64,000 bases of DNA from NCBI GenBank assembly GCA_021299465.1, contig JAJTHB010000014.1, positions 19,909 to 83,908 of the forward strand. The letters are read 5' to 3'. The notes beneath the pieces were generated by a model that was not told where the DNA came from, did no database searches, and saw nothing but the letters and a program-made list of their open reading frames with translations. Below, piece by piece: positions 9,108 through 19,205 of the stretch. The number at the start of each line of letters is the position of its first letter. The first letter of the stretch is position 1. Source of the DNA: Rickettsiales bacterium (GTDB taxonomy: Bacteria; Pseudomonadota; Alphaproteobacteria; Rickettsiales; SXRF01). Both the position numbers and the translations under genes were made by a program.

Positions 9108-10070
9108 CTAAGGTGCCGGAATCGGCACTGAGGTAGGTGCCGCCACTGCTGCAGGCGATGGCGGGGTTGGCTGCGGGGTTGGTTCAGTCACCGCGTTGTT
9201 CGAGGGGTCGCCAAGGCGCTGGTATGCGCCAATCAGGCCGCCCAAGCCTTGATTATTTGTGTTATTAGCATCTGCCTCATCTGCTGCCGGAAACTGCTCA
9301 GCTTCACCTTCTGCTTCCGGTTGCTGCTCTTCGGGAATGGTGATGGCATGTGTATCGGCAGTCACTGGTTTGACCTTACCCTCCAGAATATCCATGACAT
9401 ATGAAGAAAAGGTTTGGTTGGGACGCAGGCTGAACTGCACCTTACCCGCACGTTTATTGACTGTCACACGCGGATTGGCGGATTTATCCCAAGTTTCAAT
9501 CACCTTATCCATCGATGCGGGGCGCCATAGCAGCGAAACATAATCTTGATTGATAGATTCGACAACAAGATCAGTATTTTCGACAGGCGTCGCCTGCGTA
9601 ATTTTCTGACCATTGACCCATACAATCCAGTTATCAGCAGCATGATAAACCAGTGATTCAAGGAAGAATTGCGGGTATTGGTAATAACGGTTCGTTTGCG
9701 GAGTTTGCTTGATACTGGTCAACCTGCTTAAAAAATCTTCCTCGTCAAAATCATCACTGCTTGAACCTCCGCGTGCGTTCTTGCGATAAATATTGACGGC
9801 GTAATTGATATTCTTGATTTGCTCTGGCGTAAAAAACAAGCTTCTAAGATTTGGTTGCTGAGTAGCTGGCTCTACACCGTCTGGCGCCACAGTTTCTGCT
9901 GGCGCTCCTACCGTTGGAGCAGGAATTGAGGCTGGACCGGTTGCGGTAGCATTGGTCAACACGGGATTGGTTTGCGCAAAAGCATTCGCGGCGATGCCGC
10001 ATAGCAAACCCACGACTGCACTAAGTCTAAATGTCATCACCCGAATACCAATCGACCGCTGTGCCATCAC
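9108..10070 (-). CDS. Exported pilus/secretion assembly protein (PilP/GspC/MshK-like position)
   Basis: The product is 320 residues. A signal peptide ends near ANAFAQ. A low-complexity Pro/Thr/Ala stretch follows, then a central region with RSLFFTPEQIKNI and FFLESLVYHAADNWIVWVNGQKI, an interaction-domain pattern seen in GspC/PilP/MshK-type periplasmic proteins. The tail is Pro and Gln rich. Its ATG overlaps the stop of the PilO-like gene (ATGA). The role, linking the inner-membrane complex to a secretin, is inferred from gene order; no secretin gene is present in this window. Confidence 0.65.
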   Translation of the reverse strand: MMAQRSIGIRVMTFRLSAVVGLLCGIAANAFAQTNPVLTNATATGPASIPAPTVGAPAETVAPDGVEPATQQPNLRSLFFTPEQIKNINYAVNIYRKNARGGSSSDDFDEEDFLSRLTSIKQTPQTNRYYQYPQFFLESLVYHAADNWIVWVNGQKITQATPVENTDLVVESINQDYVSLLWRPASMDKVIETWDKSANPRVTVNKRAGKVQFSLRPNQTFSSYVMDILEGKVKPVTADTHAITIPEEQQPEAEGEAEQFPAADEADANNTNNQGLGGLIGAYQRLGDPSNNAVTEPTPQPTPPSPAAVAAPTSVPIPAP

Positions 10071-10753
10071 CGCCGCCTTCTTGGACGCTGCTTGTTAGCT
10101 TCATTCTGGCGCTTCAGCTCTTCCGGATCAGTTGGCTCAATCGCATACCAAAACAATCTGATTTCTCCCTTTAGCAGCGGGAATAATCCATATTGCGTAA
10201 TGGTTCTTAGCGCTTCATCGGTAACATTGCTCTCGCGATTCATCTTAAAGCTGGTGAAGCTTACAGCGCCAGGAAAATCTTTCTGCATATCACGCATCAT
10301 GTTGAAAAAATCCTGATCATTAAGCGCCTGGAGGTTTACTAGTGCTGCCTCCCTTAAAACAATAACATTAGTTTTTCTCTGATAGAGCGATGGATCAAGA
10401 TTAATTGCTGACTTGTTGTTATCAAACGTCCAGCCATCCATGTTGTACTTGTCTTCGTATTCTTTCAATCTGACATCAACTATGCCCGTATTGTGCGACA
10501 GCATATCGCTGTTACTCAAATTCATCACCAGTTGATAGAGATCCTGGTCTTTTTGCCGGCGTATGTATTTTTCACGCAGACCGTTGGTTTCATTGCTGAC
10601 AGCACTCACCTCACCTTCGAGTGTTGATTTTTGTGCGGTATGTTCCTGATGCATGGTATCAAGCAGATACGCAATGCCGCCAAGCACTGCCAAAACGATG
10701 GCAACAACCACAAATTCAACCAAGAGTCGTTTTTTTAGAATGGTGTATTTCAT
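10067..10753 (-). CDS. PilO/MshJ-like inner-membrane assembly protein
   Basis: The product is 228 residues. The short cytoplasmic N-terminus is followed by one membrane segment (about 10-29), a heptad-like coiled coil (about 30-62) and a periplasmic domain ending in a very basic RPRRRR tail. This is the PilO/GspM layout. It overlaps its neighbours by ATGA at both ends, forming a coupled PilN-PilO-PilP style set. The protein is expected to pair with the PilN part of the upstream fusion and form the alignment complex under the secretin. Confidence 0.75.
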   Translation of the reverse strand: MKYTILKKRLLVEFVVVAIVLAVLGGIAYLLDTMHQEHTAQKSTLEGEVSAVSNETNGLREKYIRRQKDQDLYQLVMNLSNSDMLSHNTGIVDVRLKEYEDKYNMDGWTFDNNKSAINLDPSLYQRKTNVIVLREAALVNLQALNDQDFFNMMRDMQKDFPGAVSFTSFKMNRESNVTDEALRTITQYGLFPLLKGEIRLFWYAIEPTDPEELKRQNEANKQRPRRRR

Positions 10754-12564
10754 GGTGTTGCTCCAGTTACAGGTGGAGCATTAACAGGAACAGGATTTAC
10801 TGTTGATGGGCTGGGCTTAGGGGGGATGAGCGGCCCAATGATAAATATTTTTTCTTCAACCGTCTGCTGATCAGATACAGGAGCAACTGGTTGCGCGGGC
10901 TCCTGTCTGTTACGACTTGAACTCAGCTTTCGATTTTGCTCCTGCTGGCGCGCTTGATCAATAAGGCTTTTATCGGCTGTCACCTCATAACCATTCAAAT
11001 GCTCGCTGAAATCTCTGATGATTTTGTTCATAATCGCAATACGCTTGCGAGTATCAGTGGCAATACCAGGTAATTCTATCACCAGACTGACCATGATCCA
11101 TTTGGTTGCACCGGCGGGCGGAGCAGCTGGCACACCGGCTGGCGGAGCTGGCGTGGCCTGTTCATTGCCAGAAGACGGCGATGTGGGCCTGGTATCACTA
11201 ACCGTCCATTCGATGGATTTGAGGCTGATTGGCGCAACAATGAGTGGCTTTAGTTTTTCAATAAATTCAAATGGATTTACATTTTCCTTCTTGAGCTGCC
11301 TGTAGAGATCTATGAGGTCGGTGGCTTTTTCAACATCAAGATTGGTGCGTTTAATTTCCTCGCGCAGCGCGGTAAGCGTACGCTGATTGACCTCTTTATC
11401 TTTTTGCAGCTTATCAATCTGATTACTGAGCGTGTAAATATTAAAACCGGTATAGCCGGCAAAACCGATTAATCCAATCGTCACAAGAACCGCAGCCAGC
11501 CTTTGCAGGCCGATGATTTGATAGCACTGATTGATCTTCTTGAATTGCGGCACATCCAATGCCAGCACATGCTTGCCACTTGCGCCAATCAGCGCTGCCA
11601 AGACCACGTCACCAAACTGATCGGCAGGCTGCGTTGCACCTTCAATACCGAATAGTTGCGATAGCTCGAACGGCGTGAAACTCTGTACGGAAGTGGCACC
11701 AAACTTACGGTAATCAACGGATTCCTTAATAGCCTGTGATGCCACTATCACGATATCGAGACCCGACTGCGCGTTGTAAGATAGGCGCTTCATGTATTCG
11801 ATGGTCGAGAGCATTTCCTGCTCAATGCTGCCGGCCACGACCTCTGTATTGGCGTCCGCCATTGGCTGGGCTAGGCGTGTGAATACGATCCGTCCATGGC
11901 GAAGTATGACCTGCCGGAAACCACCCACCTTGTTATGGCTGACAAAAAACTTCCACTCAGCACCCGGGTTTTCCTTGGAACCTTTTCCCTGCGCGCGATC
12001 CATCGATCTCAGAAGATGCTCAGCCTCGACCGAAACCAGCCGGATGCCCTCAAACCGATTGGGTAACTCCTGCACATATTCGAGCCAGAGATTGAGTTGC
12101 GGGCTGCGCTCTTGCGCAATCATCATAAAGTTCCAGTCTTTACGACCTGTTTTTTCGCGGCCAAGGAGTATGGCGCCCTTGATATCATTACCAGCAAGAT
12201 CGCGGTCAAGCCTACGCTTGATGAGCTTGCCAACACTCATGCTGCTCACTGGCGGCAAGGTCTGCTGGACATAGGACTGGTCCATGCTGTCAACGACCAT
12301 CAGGATTGGCGCCTTGGGGTCTTTGCTTAAGGTCTGCCCAAGTTCGTCAAGATTCTGCTGGCCGGCATCCGGAACAAACTGCCGACTGATCACCAAACGA
12401 TCCTTGAGGTGAACCAAAATTGCGCCTTCATCCCCGATAAAGAGTACGAAACGCGAGCCTTTCCTGGTCTTAAATGCTTTGGCGCCCGGGGGCGATTTTT
12501 GCTTGCGGACAGCAGCCTCGCCCGCATCGCCTGGTGATTTTTTTCGTGTTAGTTTTAATGCCAC
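10750..12564 (-). CDS. PilM-PilN type fusion protein of the pilus alignment complex
   Basis: The product is 604 residues. A cytoplasmic actin-like region (about 35-340, PilM/GspL-like) leads into one membrane segment (about 355-377). A coiled coil (378-430) and a periplasmic PilN-like domain follow, interrupted by a Pro/Ala linker and ending in a Pro-rich tail. In most pilus systems PilM and PilN are separate; here, as in GspL and MshI-like proteins, they form one chain. It would recruit the assembly ATPase to the inner-membrane platform. It is coupled to the PilO-like gene by an ATGA overlap, with 61 bases between it and the platform gene upstream. Confidence 0.78.
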   Translation of the reverse strand: MALKLTRKKSPGDAGEAAVRKQKSPPGAKAFKTRKGSRFVLFIGDEGAILVHLKDRLVISRQFVPDAGQQNLDELGQTLSKDPKAPILMVVDSMDQSYVQQTLPPVSSMSVGKLIKRRLDRDLAGNDIKGAILLGREKTGRKDWNFMMIAQERSPQLNLWLEYVQELPNRFEGIRLVSVEAEHLLRSMDRAQGKGSKENPGAEWKFFVSHNKVGGFRQVILRHGRIVFTRLAQPMADANTEVVAGSIEQEMLSTIEYMKRLSYNAQSGLDIVIVASQAIKESVDYRKFGATSVQSFTPFELSQLFGIEGATQPADQFGDVVLAALIGASGKHVLALDVPQFKKINQCYQIIGLQRLAAVLVTIGLIGFAGYTGFNIYTLSNQIDKLQKDKEVNQRTLTALREEIKRTNLDVEKATDLIDLYRQLKKENVNPFEFIEKLKPLIVAPISLKSIEWTVSDTRPTSPSSGNEQATPAPPAGVPAAPPAGATKWIMVSLVIELPGIATDTRKRIAIMNKIIRDFSEHLNGYEVTADKSLIDQARQQEQNRKLSSSRNRQEPAQPVAPVSDQQTVEEKIFIIGPLIPPKPSPSTVNPVPVNAPPVTGATP

Positions 12565-12625
12565 AGTTTATCCATCATGCGCTGGGATTGTAGCGACCAC
12601 CTTCCTGTTTTTCAATGTAAATACG

Positions 12626-13828
12626 CTAGAATTTCATCTTGCTGAATGATTCGTAGAGCGGGCCAAATACCGCCGCGATCACCCAGAAAATAATAATTCC
12701 CATCACCACAGTGAGTGCTGGCTGGATCATTCCCACCATCGCATCCACCGCATCATTCACTTCACGGTTATAAAAGAAGTTAATGTTCTCAAGCGCCTCC
12801 GACATATTACCGCTATCTTCCCCCACCTTAAACATGCGGATCACGAGATTGGGGAATTGATTGGAGATTCTAAGGCTCGCCGTGAGAGAGTTACCTTCGG
12901 TGACATTGGTTTTAACCAGATCAATCGATTCACGCAGCACGCGGTTTGATACCACGCCCTTGGCCGCTTCCAGCGAATCAAGAATATCAATACCGCTATT
13001 GAACATAACCGAGAAAAAGTGCGTGAAGCGTGCCATATCGATCTTGCGAACCACCGGACCGATCACGGGCATTTTGAGCATGAATGCATCGACTTTGTAG
13101 GCAAATCGTTCCGATAGCCGGTACGCAATCATGAGCGCTACGACAACGACCACCGGCGTGCCAAGAATGTAGTACCAGTAATGCTCAAAGGCGTAGGATA
13201 CCGCAATCAGGGCGCGTGTGTGAATTGGAACTTCAAATCCTTGTGAGACAATGAAATCCACCAGCTTTGGCACCACAAACATCATCAGCACCGCGACGAC
13301 GATACAGATGACGATAATCAGCGCGATCGGATAACGCGTCGCTTTTTTCACTTTGCGCCGGATCTCTGCTGACCATTTCAGGTGCTCGCAAAGATGATTG
13401 AATGATTCTGATAAATTACCGGTTTTCTCACCCGCTGCTATCAAACCGGTAAATACATCATTGAAAACTTTGGGATAGGCAGAAAGCGCCTTAGAAAGGA
13501 TGTTGCCGTTTTTAACCGCTTCGTACACGCCTGTTAAAACGTCGCGAAGCTTATCTGATTCAGTGGAATCACGCACGTCAGCGAGCGCATCATGAAGGGG
13601 AACACCGGCGCGGTCCAGCTGCTCAAGGTGCATACACAAGATAATCATGTCCTTGAGTTTAATGCTGCCAAAGCGCGACGAGCGCTTGGCTGCAACTTCC
13701 TTTGCATCAATCAGGTCAAGGCCGAGCTGCTTAAGGCGCGCCTCAAGGTCAAGCTCGTTATCTGCAACGACCACACCGCGCATTTTGCGGCCAAGATCGT
13801 TAATCGCAACGTAGTTAAATGCGGGCAT
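12626..13828 (-). CDS. Type IV pilus / type II secretion platform protein (GspF/PilC/MshG)
   Basis: The product is 400 residues, the usual length. Two T2SSF helical domains (about 60-190 and 265-390) flank membrane segments near 168-192 and 217-240, with a last one near 374-394. Family landmarks include MPAFNYVA at the start, LHDALADVRDST, GLIAAGEKTGNLSESF and its second copy RMFKVGEDSGNMSEAL. It is the polytopic inner-membrane platform on which the ATPase works. It follows the assembly ATPase gene after 2 bases. Confidence 0.93.
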   Translation of the reverse strand: MPAFNYVAINDLGRKMRGVVVADNELDLEARLKQLGLDLIDAKEVAAKRSSRFGSIKLKDMIILCMHLEQLDRAGVPLHDALADVRDSTESDKLRDVLTGVYEAVKNGNILSKALSAYPKVFNDVFTGLIAAGEKTGNLSESFNHLCEHLKWSAEIRRKVKKATRYPIALIIVICIVVAVLMMFVVPKLVDFIVSQGFEVPIHTRALIAVSYAFEHYWYYILGTPVVVVVALMIAYRLSERFAYKVDAFMLKMPVIGPVVRKIDMARFTHFFSVMFNSGIDILDSLEAAKGVVSNRVLRESIDLVKTNVTEGNSLTASLRISNQFPNLVIRMFKVGEDSGNMSEALENINFFYNREVNDAVDAMVGMIQPALTVVMGIIIFWVIAAVFGPLYESFSKMKF

Positions 13829-13830
13829 GG

Positions 13831-15669
13831 CTACAACCGATCTGTTAAGTCAATGGTGCTAATCAGTTCGGCCAGCGTAATTTCACCTGCCAATACTTTC
13901 TGGATGCCGTCCTGCTGCATGGTTATAAAACCATTTTCCAACACATAATCCATCATCGTCTTGCGCGTCGCGTGAGTGGAAATGAGTTCTTCCAAACCGC
14001 GATCAATGCGCAGAATTTCAACAATACCGGTTCTTCCCTTATAGCCTTTATGGCTGCATTTTTCGCACCCCTTGGCCTCATAAACATTTGTGCCTTTTGC
14101 CGGATCAACACCCAAAATTTTGCACTCTTCCGGTGTTGCAGCGCGGGGCTGCTTACAATGCTGGCACAGTTTGCGCGCCAGGCGCTGAGCAAGGCAGCCA
14201 ATGAGGGAGGTTGCCAGTAAGTGTGCTGGAACGCCGATATCACCAAGACGAGGAATCGCGCCGAGTGCATCGTTGGTGTGCAGCGTAGTATAGACTTGGT
14301 GACCGGTGAGCGCCGCACGCACGGCCATCAGCGCGGTATCCTCATCGCGCACCTCACCGACGAAGATAATGTCAGGATCTTGCCGCATCAGCGATTTGAT
14401 GCCGTTTAAGAAATCCATGCCCGAGCCTTCACGCACGTTGCTCTGGCGAATGAGCGGCAGCTGGTATTCCACCGGATCTTCCAGTGTCATAATGTTGGTA
14501 TCAATATTATTGATATAAGAAAGAATCGAATAGAGCGTGGTGGTTTTACCGCTACCGGTCGGGCCGGTCACGATGATGATCCCTTCCGGACGCATCAGCA
14601 ATTTCTTGAGCACCCCAATATTATGCTCCGAGAAGCCGAGATTTTCGAGAGGCACCAGCGATTTGGTTTTATCGAGCAAACGCATCACGATGTTCTCACC
14701 GTGAATCGTCGGCTGGGTCGCTACACGGAAATCGACGTCGCGGCCAAGTACGTTGTAAGAAATACGGCCATCCTGAGGATTACGCGTTTCTGCGATATTC
14801 ATGCTCGACATGATTTTGATACGCACCACCATTGCCGACCAGTAGTCTCGATGGAACGAGCGAACCTGAATCATCTGGCCATCAATGCGGTAACGCAGGC
14901 GCAGGAAGGTTCCCTCTGGCTCAAAGTGAATATCCGACGCACCCTGCTTGATCGCATCCACCAAGAGTGCATTCACCAAACGCACCGTCGGGTTAACATA
15001 GCCTTCCTGACGGCCATCAAGCTTATTCGAATTATCGCGGATACCCGTTTCAATTTCTTTTAAAATACCATCGACTGAAATTTCATAATCGTAATACTGA
15101 TCGATCAGCTCTAAGATTTCCGAATCGGTACAATAGATCGGTACGATCTTGGTATTGCGTGGCATATGCCGACGCACCTGATCAATCGCGAGGACGTTAT
15201 ACACGTCAGCCATCGCCAGTTGCAGCGTGTCATTCTTGTAGCTGACTGGTATCACCTTGTGTCTCAGGGCAACATCTTTTGGAACACGACGCACCACGGC
15301 CGCATCCAGCATCGAGGATTTCGGATCAAATTTTTCAGTGCCGGAGGATTCGGCGAGTACTTCGCCAAGCGCGGACTCGGTGATGAACCCCATCTCCACC
15401 AGAATCGCGCCAAAGAGTTTCTTGGATGTTTTCTGCTCGGTAAGCACGATCTGCAGCTGATCCTGAGAGATCAAACCGAGCGCCATCAGCTTTTCACCAA
15501 GCCTCATCGGTGGTTTGGCTGGTTTGGCTTCGTCACCCTGATCTTCCATCGGCTGCATGTTGCCTGCGGATTCGCTCGCAGCATTAGCATCCGCTGCGGC
15601 AGAAGGATTCACTGGCTCTGTTGGCGTTGATTTGCCGGCTTTCATAGGCTGCATAGTCGCGGAAGGCAC
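13831..15669 (-). CDS. Pilus assembly ATPase (GspE/PilB/MshE family)
   Basis: The product is 612 residues. An Ala/Pro-rich leader (1-55) precedes an MshEN-type N-terminal domain (RLGEKLMALGLISQDQL, then FGAILVEMGFITE). The ATPase core has ASDIHFEPE, Walker A GPTGSGKTTT, the Asp box LEDPVEYQLP, Walker B DIIFVGEVRDEDTA and TGHQVYTTLHTND. The Cys pairs CQHC and CEKC form the zinc site that separates PilB/GspE from PilT. The frame opens with GTG at 15669; an ATG at 15654 is possible. It is the first gene of the minus-strand pilus operon and powers pilin polymerisation in the cytoplasm. Confidence 0.93.
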   Translation of the reverse strand: MPSATMQPMKAGKSTPTEPVNPSAAADANAASESAGNMQPMEDQGDEAKPAKPPMRLGEKLMALGLISQDQLQIVLTEQKTSKKLFGAILVEMGFITESALGEVLAESSGTEKFDPKSSMLDAAVVRRVPKDVALRHKVIPVSYKNDTLQLAMADVYNVLAIDQVRRHMPRNTKIVPIYCTDSEILELIDQYYDYEISVDGILKEIETGIRDNSNKLDGRQEGYVNPTVRLVNALLVDAIKQGASDIHFEPEGTFLRLRYRIDGQMIQVRSFHRDYWSAMVVRIKIMSSMNIAETRNPQDGRISYNVLGRDVDFRVATQPTIHGENIVMRLLDKTKSLVPLENLGFSEHNIGVLKKLLMRPEGIIIVTGPTGSGKTTTLYSILSYINNIDTNIMTLEDPVEYQLPLIRQSNVREGSGMDFLNGIKSLMRQDPDIIFVGEVRDEDTALMAVRAALTGHQVYTTLHTNDALGAIPRLGDIGVPAHLLATSLIGCLAQRLARKLCQHCKQPRAATPEECKILGVDPAKGTNVYEAKGCEKCSHKGYKGRTGIVEILRIDRGLEELISTHATRKTMMDYVLENGFITMQQDGIQKVLAGEITLAELISTIDLTDRL

Positions 15670-15776
15670 GATCGTTGAAATTAGATTGCTACAGTTCTAT
15701 TACAGCTAAGAAAGATTGATTTTGAGTTAACGCATTGAACCTACGGCGTTTTCATAAAATTATTGCTAAGCTGTGG

Positions 15777-18700
15777 CTATCCTGCATCGCTGCGCAGATT
15801 TAAGGCTTTTAAACAATGATCTATCCAGCGCGCGGTCAGTTTCTCGGAAAGTGATTGCTGCGTTAATCTTTGACCTAAATGCGGCCATGAAACCATGTCC
15901 AGCGACTGATCCTGATTAAAGCATGAGTAGACATACGTTTCTTTTCCGGTCACAGGGTCGACATGTTTTTGCAAACATTGCGCGCAGATTTCTTTCATCA
16001 TGCATTGCATCGGCGAGTTGATGGAACCAATGGCGGTGTGCCGCGGATCAAGAAACGGCTTTAATTCATGGTGCCGCGCATGAGCCACCGCCGCCATCAT
16101 TTTGTCAGAGCCGATAACGATCATATGTGAAATCAAAGACAGTGAATGTTTCACCGCATGCGCTTTGATCGCCTCCACAATATTACCATGGAAACTTGAA
16201 TCCTGCGGGCGGCGGGCATCTAATAATTTCTCATCACAGCACCACACCACCTGATCGGCCGCTGCTTCAATCTCTTCGATTTTATAACGGTCGATCGCTT
16301 TTTTGTATCCGGCGAAATAAAGCACCTTGCAGCCATTGCCTCGCATCGCCTTGCCGATGGAAAACAGCACGGCATTACCCAGCCCGCCGCCCACCAGCAG
16401 CACATTTTCGTTTGTTGGAATATGGGTCGGCGTGCCGGTCGGCCCCATCAGAATCACCGGCTCGCCCAATTTCAAAAAGGCGCATAAATCAGACGAACCG
16501 CCCATTTCCAGCACGATCGTTGCAAGCAGCCCGCGCTCTTTATCCACCCATGCGCCGGTCATGGCGAGGCCTTCCATCGCAAGCGTTGTTGATGTTAGTT
16601 TAAGTGCGTTCGCTTCAAAGTTCTGCAAGCGATAAAATTGCCCGGGCTGGAAATTTTTGGCCGCCAGCGGTGCATGCACCACCACCTCGACAATATTCGG
16701 CGTGAGTCGATTGACTGCATGCACTGTCGCTCGCAGCTGGTCTTTCACATGGCGCAAAAACTCCTGACATCCGGCATCCGGCATCCGGCTTCTTCGCGCC
16801 AATTGGCTAGAAACAACAGGGTAGCCTTGCTTGGCGCTCGCCATTGCTTTCACCACATTGCCAGCAAACGATGGATGCAGGTCACCGAAAAAGCTTACCG
16901 CCCTGCCCTCTTCATCGATCGACATCAGCACTTGCGGCGCAACGGGCTTGGCCACACGCTCGGGAGAAACTGGCCTCCCCTCGCTGTCGATAGCGCGAAA
17001 ATACTTGCCGTCGAGCTGAAAAATTTCCGGTGCTTCCCGCGCCAGCACCGTGTTAGGGCTGGTACCGGCGGCGATCAGGATGGCGCGGGCGGGTAGGTTG
17101 ATCTCATCCTTCGAGCTGCGAATCCTTATGCTGCTTGCATGACCAAATTCATCCACCTCCACCGCCACCGGCTCATAATTCTCAGCAATAAAAATGCCCT
17201 CTTCAAAGGCTTTTTCGACCTCTTCATGATTAAGGCGGTAGCTTGGCGCATCGATCAGTCGCCTCCGATAAACCAGCTTCACGCCGCCCCACTGATCCAG
17301 CAGCGACCACACATCCGGCTTTGGCTTTTTCTTTTCGGCGCGAATTTGTTTCGCGTGTGAGATGAATTCTTCGGCGATGACCTGCTCTTCCTTCGTCCAG
17401 CCGCTGCGAACTGCGGCTTCACCTTGCGCCTTCACCAGCGTTTCATAGCGCGTCAGGAACTTTTCGACCTGTAATGGATAGTAAGCGAGAAGTTCAGTCG
17501 CGGTATCAATGGCGGTGAGGCCGCCGCCGATCACCACCGCTGGCAGCCGAACCTGCAAATTGGCGATTGAGTCCTTCTTCGCTGCGCCGGTGAGTTGCAG
17601 CGCCATCAGAAAATCCGACGCGGTGCGCACGCCGCGCGCCATGGCATTTGGAATATCCAATACTGTCGGCTTACCTGCGCCCATGCATAGCGCGATATGG
17701 TCAAAGCCAAGCTCCCACGACTGCTCTGCAGTGATCGTGCCACCGAAGCGTACGCCGCCGATCATGGCGAACTCAGCGCGGCGCTCCAGCAGCAGGCGAA
17801 TGATCTTGAGATAGTTTTTATCCCAGCGCACGGTGATGCCATATTCCGCCACCCCGCCGAAACCGGCGAGCACGCGCTCATCAAGTGCCTCATAGAGCGC
17901 TTTCACATCCTTAATAGGCTCAAACATCACGCGCGAACCATCCGCTGTAACGCCGGATAATAATTCCGGTAGCGGTTCGATTTTAAGCCCGTCAATGCCG
18001 ACCACCGTATGACCATCATTCATCAAATGATGCGCGAGCGTATAGCCGGCAGGGCCAAGCCCGGCGATGAGCACGCGCTTGCCGCTATCCGGCTTCGGCA
18101 GCGGCCGTTTGATATCAAGCGGGTTCCAGCGCGAAAGCAAACTATAAATTTCAAAGCCGTAAGGCAGGTGCAGGATATCGCGCAGCACATGGGTTTCCGT
18201 AAGCGGGATATTCACTGGCTCCTGCTTCTGGTAGATGCAGGATTTCATGCAATCATTGCAGATGCGGTGGCCGGTGCCGGCGCACATCGGGTTATCCACC
18301 ACCACCACCGCGAGCGCCGCGAGCGGCAACGCCTCGGATTTGAGATGGTTCATTTCCGAAATTTTTTCTTCGAGCGGGCAGCCTGCAAGGGTGATGCCGA
18401 GCGCATTCTTTTTGAATGCGCCGTCTTTTTCTCTGAGTCCCTTGCTGCAGGAATCTTTTCCCTGATTATGGCAGATGATGCAGTAATGAGCATGATCGAG
18501 CGCGTGTTTTAAGTGGCCAGCATCATCGGTGAGCGAAAAGCCGCTGCGCACGCGCTGTTTTTCTTTCGCAAGGCGCATGATGGTGACGCCATCACGAAGC
18601 TCGCTCTCCACCTCGATCAGATGCTCTGGCTCAAGTTTCTTGGGCTGCTTGAAAAGCAGCCCCTTTTCATGTTTCTGTTTTCCGGCATCCGAGGTGAGCG

Positions 18701-19205
18701 CCCAGCAGGCATAGCGCGCAGCCATTTCTAATAGTGACTTGTGCTCATCTTCCTGCTCGAGCCAGCCCATCACCATTTTGGCAAAGGAAAGTTCGAGTGT
18801 TTCGATAGTGGTGTGAGGAATGGGGAGCATTGAAAGCAGCATCTCGCCGTCAACGCGCGCCGCTTCTTCCGGTTTCAGCGCCTTCGCCGCGCGGCGCTGC
18901 ACGAACAAGCGCTTGCAGCGATAAAGCGGCGCCAGCTGCTGGTGACGCTCGGCAAGTTCTTGAAGCTCTTTTTCAATGCCAAACAGGCCAGCGATAAACG
19001 CTTCCAGCGCTGGCGCCATATCAATGAGCAGCTGCGAATGATCTTTATCAGGTAGCGCCTCAGGCTCGGCGCGTGCAGCAAGCAGGCGGTTATAAAGCGC
19101 GAGATCTTTTTGTTTCAAATCCGAAATAAATGCCGCGTCAAGCTTCACCAGCCCATCACGGTGGTACAAATCAGCAAAGGTGAGTAGGTAGGCGCTTAAG
19201 TTCAT
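15777..19205 (-). CDS. Nfn-like flavoprotein fusion (GltD-type plus PyrK/FNR-type modules)
   Basis: The product is 1142 residues. The N-terminal helical part leads to a Cys-rich iron-sulfur region (Cys 242, 245, 253, 276, 308, 316, 319, 323). A GltD-like oxidoreductase follows with an FAD site GLGPAGY (about 382) and a second dinucleotide site VVIGGGLTAIDTATE. The C-terminal third is a ferredoxin reductase/PyrK-like module with NFQPGQFYRLQ, LVGGGLGNAVLFS and a terminal Cys set in CMMKEICAQC. Separate GltD-like and PyrK-like subunits form NfnAB transhydrogenase; here both are on one chain. The ATG overlaps the cysNC stop (ATGA), so it probably feeds electrons to sulfite reductase. That role is inferred. 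Confidence 0.8.
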   Translation of the reverse strand: MNLSAYLLTFADLYHRDGLVKLDAAFISDLKQKDLALYNRLLAARAEPEALPDKDHSQLLIDMAPALEAFIAGLFGIEKELQELAERHQQLAPLYRCKRLFVQRRAAKALKPEEAARVDGEMLLSMLPIPHTTIETLELSFAKMVMGWLEQEDEHKSLLEMAARYACWALTSDAGKQKHEKGLLFKQPKKLEPEHLIEVESELRDGVTIMRLAKEKQRVRSGFSLTDDAGHLKHALDHAHYCIICHNQGKDSCSKGLREKDGAFKKNALGITLAGCPLEEKISEMNHLKSEALPLAALAVVVVDNPMCAGTGHRICNDCMKSCIYQKQEPVNIPLTETHVLRDILHLPYGFEIYSLLSRWNPLDIKRPLPKPDSGKRVLIAGLGPAGYTLAHHLMNDGHTVVGIDGLKIEPLPELLSGVTADGSRVMFEPIKDVKALYEALDERVLAGFGGVAEYGITVRWDKNYLKIIRLLLERRAEFAMIGGVRFGGTITAEQSWELGFDHIALCMGAGKPTVLDIPNAMARGVRTASDFLMALQLTGAAKKDSIANLQVRLPAVVIGGGLTAIDTATELLAYYPLQVEKFLTRYETLVKAQGEAAVRSGWTKEEQVIAEEFISHAKQIRAEKKKPKPDVWSLLDQWGGVKLVYRRRLIDAPSYRLNHEEVEKAFEEGIFIAENYEPVAVEVDEFGHASSIRIRSSKDEINLPARAILIAAGTSPNTVLAREAPEIFQLDGKYFRAIDSEGRPVSPERVAKPVAPQVLMSIDEEGRAVSFFGDLHPSFAGNVVKAMASAKQGYPVVSSQLARRSRMPDAGCQEFLRHVKDQLRATVHAVNRLTPNIVEVVVHAPLAAKNFQPGQFYRLQNFEANALKLTSTTLAMEGLAMTGAWVDKERGLLATIVLEMGGSSDLCAFLKLGEPVILMGPTGTPTHIPTNENVLLVGGGLGNAVLFSIGKAMRGNGCKVLYFAGYKKAIDRYKIEEIEAAADQVVWCCDEKLLDARRPQDSSFHGNIVEAIKAHAVKHSLSLISHMIVIGSDKMMAAVAHARHHELKPFLDPRHTAIGSINSPMQCMMKEICAQCLQKHVDPVTGKETYVYSCFNQDQSLDMVSWPHLGQRLTQQSLSEKLTARWIDHCLKALNLRSDAG

